Positions 60,089 through 64,000 of a stretch of DNA of 64,000 nt are shown in pieces. This DNA is from Megalonaias nervosa (Eukaryota; Mollusca; Bivalvia; Unionida; Unionidae). Below the pieces are notes generated by a model that saw nothing but the letters and a program-made list of their open reading frames with translations, was not told the DNA's origin and did no database searches. The position numbers were made by a program, and so were the translations under genes. The stretch is taken from the NCBI GenBank assembly GCA_016617855.1, contig JAECUM010001865.1, forward strand, positions 1 through 64,000, read 5' to 3'. How positions within the stretch are numbered: position 1 is the first letter of the stretch; every line of letters starts with the position of its first letter.

Positions 60089-60274
60089 TTATTGTAAGCA
60101 AGGCTCACTACTTAACTTCCCGTCGACTTGCCTAGACCCCTGATGAGCTGAACTCATAGCTGGTGGCACTAGAGGTTGTGTCATAGCTTTCGGATTTGAA
60201 GCTGGAGGTAGTGTTGTTGCTTTTGGAGGTGCAGGTATTGTTGCCAGGTGTTCCTCAGAAGGGGTGCTTGGCAA
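60089..60274 (-). pseudogene. Pro/Ala/Thr-rich frame, probably decayed
   Basis: Encodes a proline-rich stretch (PSTPSEEHLATIPAPPKATT, LPPASNPKAM). Neighbouring frames on the same strand (around 60275-60430) carry basic fragments interrupted by stops. It looks like a disordered region of a broken protein. Not identified. Confidence 0.3.
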
Positions 60275-60990
60275 AGGTTGAGTCTGTATAGTGTTCTCCT
60301 GCTATTGTGCCGGCGGTCTTCCTCCCTGGCCCGGTCTTCTTAGGGGCCTGCTTCTCTTTTTGTTCGAATCCTCCTCCAAAATCAGTAGGAGCGTAGTTCT
60401 TCTAGCTTGAGCCCTTAGACTCCACCATAATGTGACACTAAGGTCAACGCAAGGCTTCAATCAATAATGAGTTGAAAACTTTTGATATTTTCCCAGTTGT
60501 TGAAAGGTGTCGTCTTGCACTGAATTTAGTAAAAAGGTCTCTGAACTTGTGGCTAGAGGTTAGTGGAATGTAGAGCTGAGAGTTGTTTTTTGTTTTTATT
60601 TAGTATCGGTTTCTCTCTTAGTTTGCATTTTTCGGGACGGTTCCTAATTAGTAAGCGCTTAGTAGAGAAAGGGGATACTTTAGCCTCAATGAGACTTCTG
60701 TGTTAAATTTGGGGGGTTGTACTATAGATTCAAAATTTATAGCCTCACTTAGACTTCTGTGTTAAATTTAGGAGATTGTACTATAGCCTCAAAACAGAAA
60801 ATGAACAGGGTGGGACTGTTTAGCATCAAGGGAAATTGAACAGGGGTGACGTCAGGGTACTGGACACTGGCAACAATGTTGCAAGTGGCTGACTTTAATC
60901 GGGGTGAAACACAGGCAACACTGTGGCAAGGGCTGACCTGAATACGCGTTACTCTAGGGACAATAGAGACATAGAGACATAGACATAGGA
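60275..60990. other. No intact gene; small direct duplication
   Basis: A ~56-bp direct duplication lies at about 60682-60790 (GACTTCTGTGTTAAATTT plus GATTGTACTATAG-TCAAAA). Broken basic frames lie on the minus strand near 60300-60430. Confidence 0.5.
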
Positions 60991-61110
60991 CACAAACATA
61001 GATTGATGAATATAAATTTATCACACAAAAAAACACAAACATTGATTGATAAATATCAATCTATCACACAAAAAACACAAGCATAGAATCTATCACACGA
61101 AAAAATCAAC
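60991..61110. repeat. ~46-bp tandem repeat, about 3 copies
   Basis: Units of ATAGATTGATNAATATNAAT followed by CTATCACACAAAAAACACAA recur three times, the last shortened. Confidence 0.85.
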
Positions 61111-61198
61111 TAAAAATTTTTTTGGCAAGAGAATAAAACTTTTCGAGGCAATGGATTGGCCCCAAAAAGGGCCTTTTTTTTTGGTTAACACTATTCAG

Positions 61199-61432
61199 TT
61201 AACATAGAGGACATTGCACGGATCTTCTTCTCTTCCTCAAACTTCGTCTGACCTCTGGGCCGTAGATTAAGACTCTTTTCATACAGCCTTGCCTCTCCAC
61301 ATAGATTAATCGTTTCCAGTGGGCTGTATCAGTCATCTGGGTAATTGCCCATGATGATCTGACATACATGGGATAGTCCGGGTTGAACAGCATCGATGAT
61401 AGGAGGGTAGACAATTCTACGTTAGTCCACAT
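61199..61432 (-). CDS. Unidentified 77-aa protein with basic C-terminus
   Basis: From the ATG at 61430-61432 it starts MWTNVELSTLLSSMLFNPDY and ends in an Arg-rich tail (RRSLRKRRRS) followed by CPLC. The frame is open upstream to a TAA just before 61534, so a non-ATG or spliced start is possible. Divergent to the CDS at 61660, with a shared promoter zone between them. The Arg-rich tail suggests nucleic-acid binding; this is inference only. Confidence 0.4.
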   Translation of the reverse strand: MWTNVELSTLLSSMLFNPDYPMYVRSSWAITQMTDTAHWKRLIYVERQGCMKRVLIYGPEVRRSLRKRRRSVQCPLC

Positions 61433-61590
61433 CTTCTGACGAGAACAGGTAAATGAAATGAAGTGAACTGCGGCTGTTAACAGTGGAAGAGTGGATCGAA
61501 ACGGATTGAGTTCTTTCACCAATCCTAACACGCGTTACAAAATTCAGTCACAGTGCGGAGCCTGTCTTCCAATCCGAAGAGAGTTGCCTG

Positions 61591-61612
61591 TGACGTCACA
61601 TTCCCTATATAG
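61591..61612 (+). promoter_or_regulatory. CRE (TGACGTCA) and TATA box (TATATAG)
   Basis: TGACGTCA at 61591-61598 is a perfect CRE/ATF site. TATATAG at 61606-61612 follows at normal spacing, and the ATG of the downstream CDS is 48 bp after the TATA box. The motif TTCCCTATATA is repeated, on the other strand, at 63058-63068. A compact promoter like this in gene-poor DNA is more typical of a DNA virus or Polinton than of a host gene. Confidence 0.7.
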
Positions 61613-61659
61613 GTGCGCTAGCAACTGTGCGCAGTGAATCAATGCGACAGAGGTAGAAC

Positions 61660-62292
61660 ATGACGGAAACTACGAACACGATGAATTGGGGTGCACCGGC
61701 CGTGGAGACGAGAAGCGATGGCATAGCAGCGGACACCAAAGCAAACACAATCCTACTTCCAGAAGAGACCAATTTTAATTGGGATCTAGCGGATTTTCTC
61801 TCTTCTTCACAAGAATTTGTTCCGGTATCAGTACCTTCGCCGCTTTCTCCTTCCCTACCGTACGTCGAGGATATTAAACAGAGGCAGAAAGAAGAACTGG
61901 AGAAATTTTTACAACAGCAGCAAGAAGCAGAACAAGCCTGTCTAATTCGACAGCAACTGCGAAAAGAAGAGGCAAGAAGAAAACGACAGGAAGAAGAAGA
62001 AACAGAGAAAAAACAAGGTTTAGGAGAGAAGGAAGACAGTGAAAGTCAAACGGTGACGGTACTCTTAGACATTTTGGCAGAGTTAAGGAGTCTGAAACAA
62101 ATGTATCCGACTTTTTTAATACGACCCAAGAGAAAAAGATCATCCCGAGCCAAACAGTCCAACCTTGTCCACACACCTACTACGCCTGAGATACCAACCC
62201 TAGTGATTTCTTCCAAATTACAAGATCCAGAAGAAGACCTTGGCCGTGGCAAAGGGATAAGGCAGTTAAAGCTCATTACTTCCCGTTCCTGA
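61660..62292 (+). CDS. Unidentified 210-aa coiled-coil protein with NLS-like cluster
   Basis: Acidic/Ser-Pro-rich N-terminus (residues 1-70; WDLADFLSSSQEFVP around 41-55 looks like an amphipathic activation-type motif). A long Glu/Gln/Arg/Lys coiled coil covers 70-120. A hydrophobic heptad TVTVLLDILAELRSLKQMY at 131-149 comes next, then the basic RPKRKRSSRAK at 155-165. The promoter immediately upstream and the lack of introns or stops support a real gene. Family not recognised. The layout suggests a nuclear DNA-binding or regulatory, or structural, protein of the integrated element. Confidence 0.65.
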   Translation: MTETTNTMNWGAPAVETRSDGIAADTKANTILLPEETNFNWDLADFLSSSQEFVPVSVPSPLSPSLPYVEDIKQRQKEELEKFLQQQQEAEQACLIRQQLRKEEARRKRQEEEETEKKQGLGEKEDSESQTVTVLLDILAELRSLKQMYPTFLIRPKRKRSSRAKQSNLVHTPTTPEIPTLVISSKLQDPEEDLGRGKGIRQLKLITSRS

Positions 62293-62732
62293 GTTTCTTT
62301 TTTAAACACAAAAAACACCCAACGGTCTTTTTGAGGGGGACCCATCTTTCTCGAAAAGAGACTACTCAGTGTTTGCCAGAATCAATTAAAACTCAAATCC
62401 CTTTTTTCCCAATGATGGACGTGTATGAGTGCGTGAGTGTAGGTCCTTATTATAAAAATCAAAACCAAGACACATTTACATTTTTCCTTCAGGTATATTC
62501 TCTGTAAATTTTACAATCTAATGTCAAAACACAACACTATAAAAAGTTCATTTACCATCTTCTTTCTCTTTTCACTCTCTCCTTTTCTGAATTTCTTCAC
62601 TTTCACAGGTTTTTCCTCTTCTTCCTCATTTTCTTCTCGTCTTCTTTTCTTCTCTTTCTGAACGTGTCTGGGTTCTTCCTTTTCGGAGGGTACCTCTTCT
62701 TCCTCTTCTGAACCCCTCTATTCCTCCTGCTC
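62293..62732. other. Convergent intergenic stretch, nothing recognised
   Basis: Lies between the plus-strand 210-aa CDS and the minus-strand zinc-knuckle frame. It is pyrimidine-rich at 62560-62700 (CTTCTTCCTC runs), which on the minus strand would read as a Lys/Arg/Glu-rich tail in other frames. Confidence 0.45.
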
Positions 62733-62915
62733 CTATTGTTTCTTAGGGCAGTCTGAAGACCAATGTCCTTTCTCTTGACAATGATAACAGGTATCTTGAC
62801 TTTTTTCTCGTTTGAGGTTTGTCTTGCTTTGACGTTGTGGACATTCTGAAGACCAATGCCCTTTCTTCTGACAGATATAGCAAGTATCTTGACTTTTATC
62901 TCGAAAGGAGCGGGA
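62733..62915 (-). pseudogene. Tandem CCHC zinc-knuckle frame (nucleocapsid-like)
   Basis: A 60-codon open frame ending in TAG carries two perfect C-x2-C-x4-H-x4-C knuckles, CYICQKKGHWSSEC and CYHCQEKGHWSSDC, each preceded by KSQDT, so the segment is an internal duplication. CCHC knuckles bind single-stranded nucleic acid and are typical of Gag/nucleocapsid and some element proteins. A TAA lies just upstream in the same frame (62916-62918). Before it, 43 more codons stay open toward the TATA box at 63058. Either the gene is broken by this one stop or it is spliced. It could belong to the Polinton-like element or be a separate retroelement fragment. Confidence 0.6.
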
Positions 62916-63057
62916 TTAGTCCGTCGGCATCTCTGAAGAAAACCTTCGAATGACACCTCGCAAAGCTCTGATCAGAAGTTTGATCTGTGTTGGCTCCTCA
63001 ATCTTTCTGGTCGGATTGAGAGTGAAATGAATACTTTGAGGGAAGACACTGATCCTT

Positions 63058-63068
63058 TATATAGGGAA
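63058..63068. promoter_or_regulatory. Bidirectional TATA box (TATATAG / CTATATA)
   Basis: TATATAG on the plus strand is about 80 bp upstream of the ATG at 63141. The same bases read TTCCCTATATA on the minus strand, upstream of the zinc-knuckle frame. TTCCCTATATA is identical to the promoter core at 61601-61611. Confidence 0.55.
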
Positions 63069-63140
63069 CACACTGGCCTTACATTGATATAAAGAGGACC
63101 ATGACGTTTAAAATTTAGTCAATTTTGCAATCAAGATGAA

Positions 63141-63263
63141 ATGATTGCACATTTCGTGGACAAAGAAGAAGAATGTAAGAGGCAGAAAGGTGACCTATCG
63201 TTTCGCACAGTAGCTGAAGTCTTGGCTCAATTTCATGCTAGCGATCTCTCAAAGGTGAGATGA
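63141..63263 (+). CDS. Unidentified 40-aa ORF overlapping the polymerase start (ATGA)
   Basis: Starts MIAHFVDKEEECKRQKGDLS and ends ASDLSKVR. Its TGA stop (63261-63263) overlaps the ATG at 63260-63262 as ATGA, a geometry that supports termination-reinitiation or coupled translation on one mRNA. AAAGGTGAGA at its end also looks like a splice donor, so it might instead be a first exon. Function unknown. Confidence 0.4.
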   Translation: MIAHFVDKEEECKRQKGDLSFRTVAEVLAQFHASDLSKVR

Positions 63264-64000
63264 GTGAACCAGAATCCAGACCTAGACAGCCTACGTTAAA
63301 CAAAAATCCACCACCAGTAACCCCTGAAAAGTACTACCACATTCGAGAGACCGATAAACACTCCTCTAGAAAATTTAGAACCACAGCCTACACGTACACG
63401 GTGACGTTTAAAGATTTCAAGTCTGACGTACATCTGGAGAAAGCAGAAGGGTTCATCACCGATTTGTGGGATACTTTGTTAACTACACTGAAACGGCAAT
63501 GTGAAGCCAAAGAAGACGATCGCTTAACACTTTCTGTTGATCACGACAGCCTGAAGACTCCCGTTTGGGTCGAGTTTCGGAGGCCATCAGAATTGACACC
63601 TTCCAAAGTCATCGACAAGATTCAACACGTGCAGCAGTCCAACGACAAGTTTCACATCACGGATGGAAAAGCGACACTGTACATGACTCACGTTTCTCTT
63701 CCCCAAAGGACCAGACGCAAAAAGGTGTTATTGGTGGATGACCTTCGTAGGACCAAAAAGAGTCTCGTTCGAATTAACAACCCTCAAGACCAGATGTGTT
63801 TAGCCCGTGCCATCATGGTGGGACGAACATATGCCGACAAGAACGACACGGCAGAATGGAAAAGAGCCTGGAAAACTATTCGATAATCGGACTGAGAAAA
63901 ACAACGAAGAGAACCAGAATTCCTGTTAGAGCAGGCTGGGATATAAAAGGACACACCCTGTGGCATTCCTGAAATGCAAACATTGCAAGACGTCTTGGCC
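63260..64000 (+). pseudogene. N-terminal part of a protein-primed type B DNA polymerase (Polinton/adintovirus-like), interrupted by stops
   Basis: 208 open codons (63260-63886) resemble the pre-catalytic N-terminal region of Polinton/Maverick and adintovirus pPolB, the replicase of these elements. The recognisable block is near residues 170-190: LVRINNPQDQMCLARAIMVG. The exonuclease and polymerase motifs would lie beyond the window, so activity cannot be judged. After the TAA at 63884-63886 the same frame still resembles the family (PCGIPEMQTLQDVLA at about 63956-64000), but it is broken by further TGA (63893-63895) and TAA (63944-63946) codons. This looks like an inactivated copy. An intron or readthrough is possible but less likely. 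Confidence 0.7.

Overview
This is eukaryotic, intron- and repeat-rich DNA (AT-rich, GT-AG introns, tRNA-derived SINEs, non-LTR retrotransposon remnants, TIR elements). The one host gene I can recognise is metazoan XRCC1, the base-excision / single-strand-break repair scaffold. The repeat style (two tRNA-head SINE families, degenerate ~150-170 bp tandem families) and the sequence suggest a marine invertebrate, most likely a mollusc; the species is inference and cannot be fixed from the window.

Region 1-47 kb is the XRCC1 locus on the minus strand. I placed eleven consecutive coding exons (human-like exons 2 to about 12) by conserved protein sequence, splice sites and perfectly matching phases: 46963-47055, 43438-43542, 38667-38825, 32931-32996, 29392-29521, 19120-19223, 18558-18735, 15736-15904, 13371-13484, 3924-4033 and 1584-1664. 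They give 1,309 coding bases (about 436 aa) spread over 45.5 kb. The N-terminal domain, NLS/linker and first BRCT domain are here; the second BRCT domain must lie left of base 1. The short first coding exon was not found.

The introns hold most of the other structure: several minisatellites, notably a 1.1-kb 22-bp array next to the exon 11 acceptor; three copies of a pogo/Tigger-like TA-flanked element plus another such element at 6.3-8.3 kb; an LTR-like repeat nested in one copy; three copies each of two SINE families, all on the minus strand; a 5'-truncated and internally deleted non-LTR retrotransposon at 21.5-23.2 kb; and several degenerate tandem families.

Region 47-57.5 kb has no host gene I can support. 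It contains a second copy of a dispersed repeat (the first is at 41.4-42.2 kb) into which a 94-bp foldback element and a 2.3-kb LINE inserted; the other copy supplies the empty sites. It also holds a hAT-like 214-bp MITE with an 8-bp target duplication and a ~1-kb imperfect palindrome.

Region 59.7-64 kb differs in style: compact ORFs on both strands, TATA boxes sharing TTCCCTATATA, a CRE site, a tandem CCHC zinc-knuckle ORF, an ATGA-overlapping gene pair, and at the right edge the N-terminal part of a protein-primed type B DNA polymerase of the Polinton/Maverick-adintovirus kind, interrupted by in-frame stops. I read this as the edge of an integrated, decaying Polinton- or virus-like element continuing beyond base 64000. 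The other ORFs there are unrecognised, and their membership of the same element is inference.
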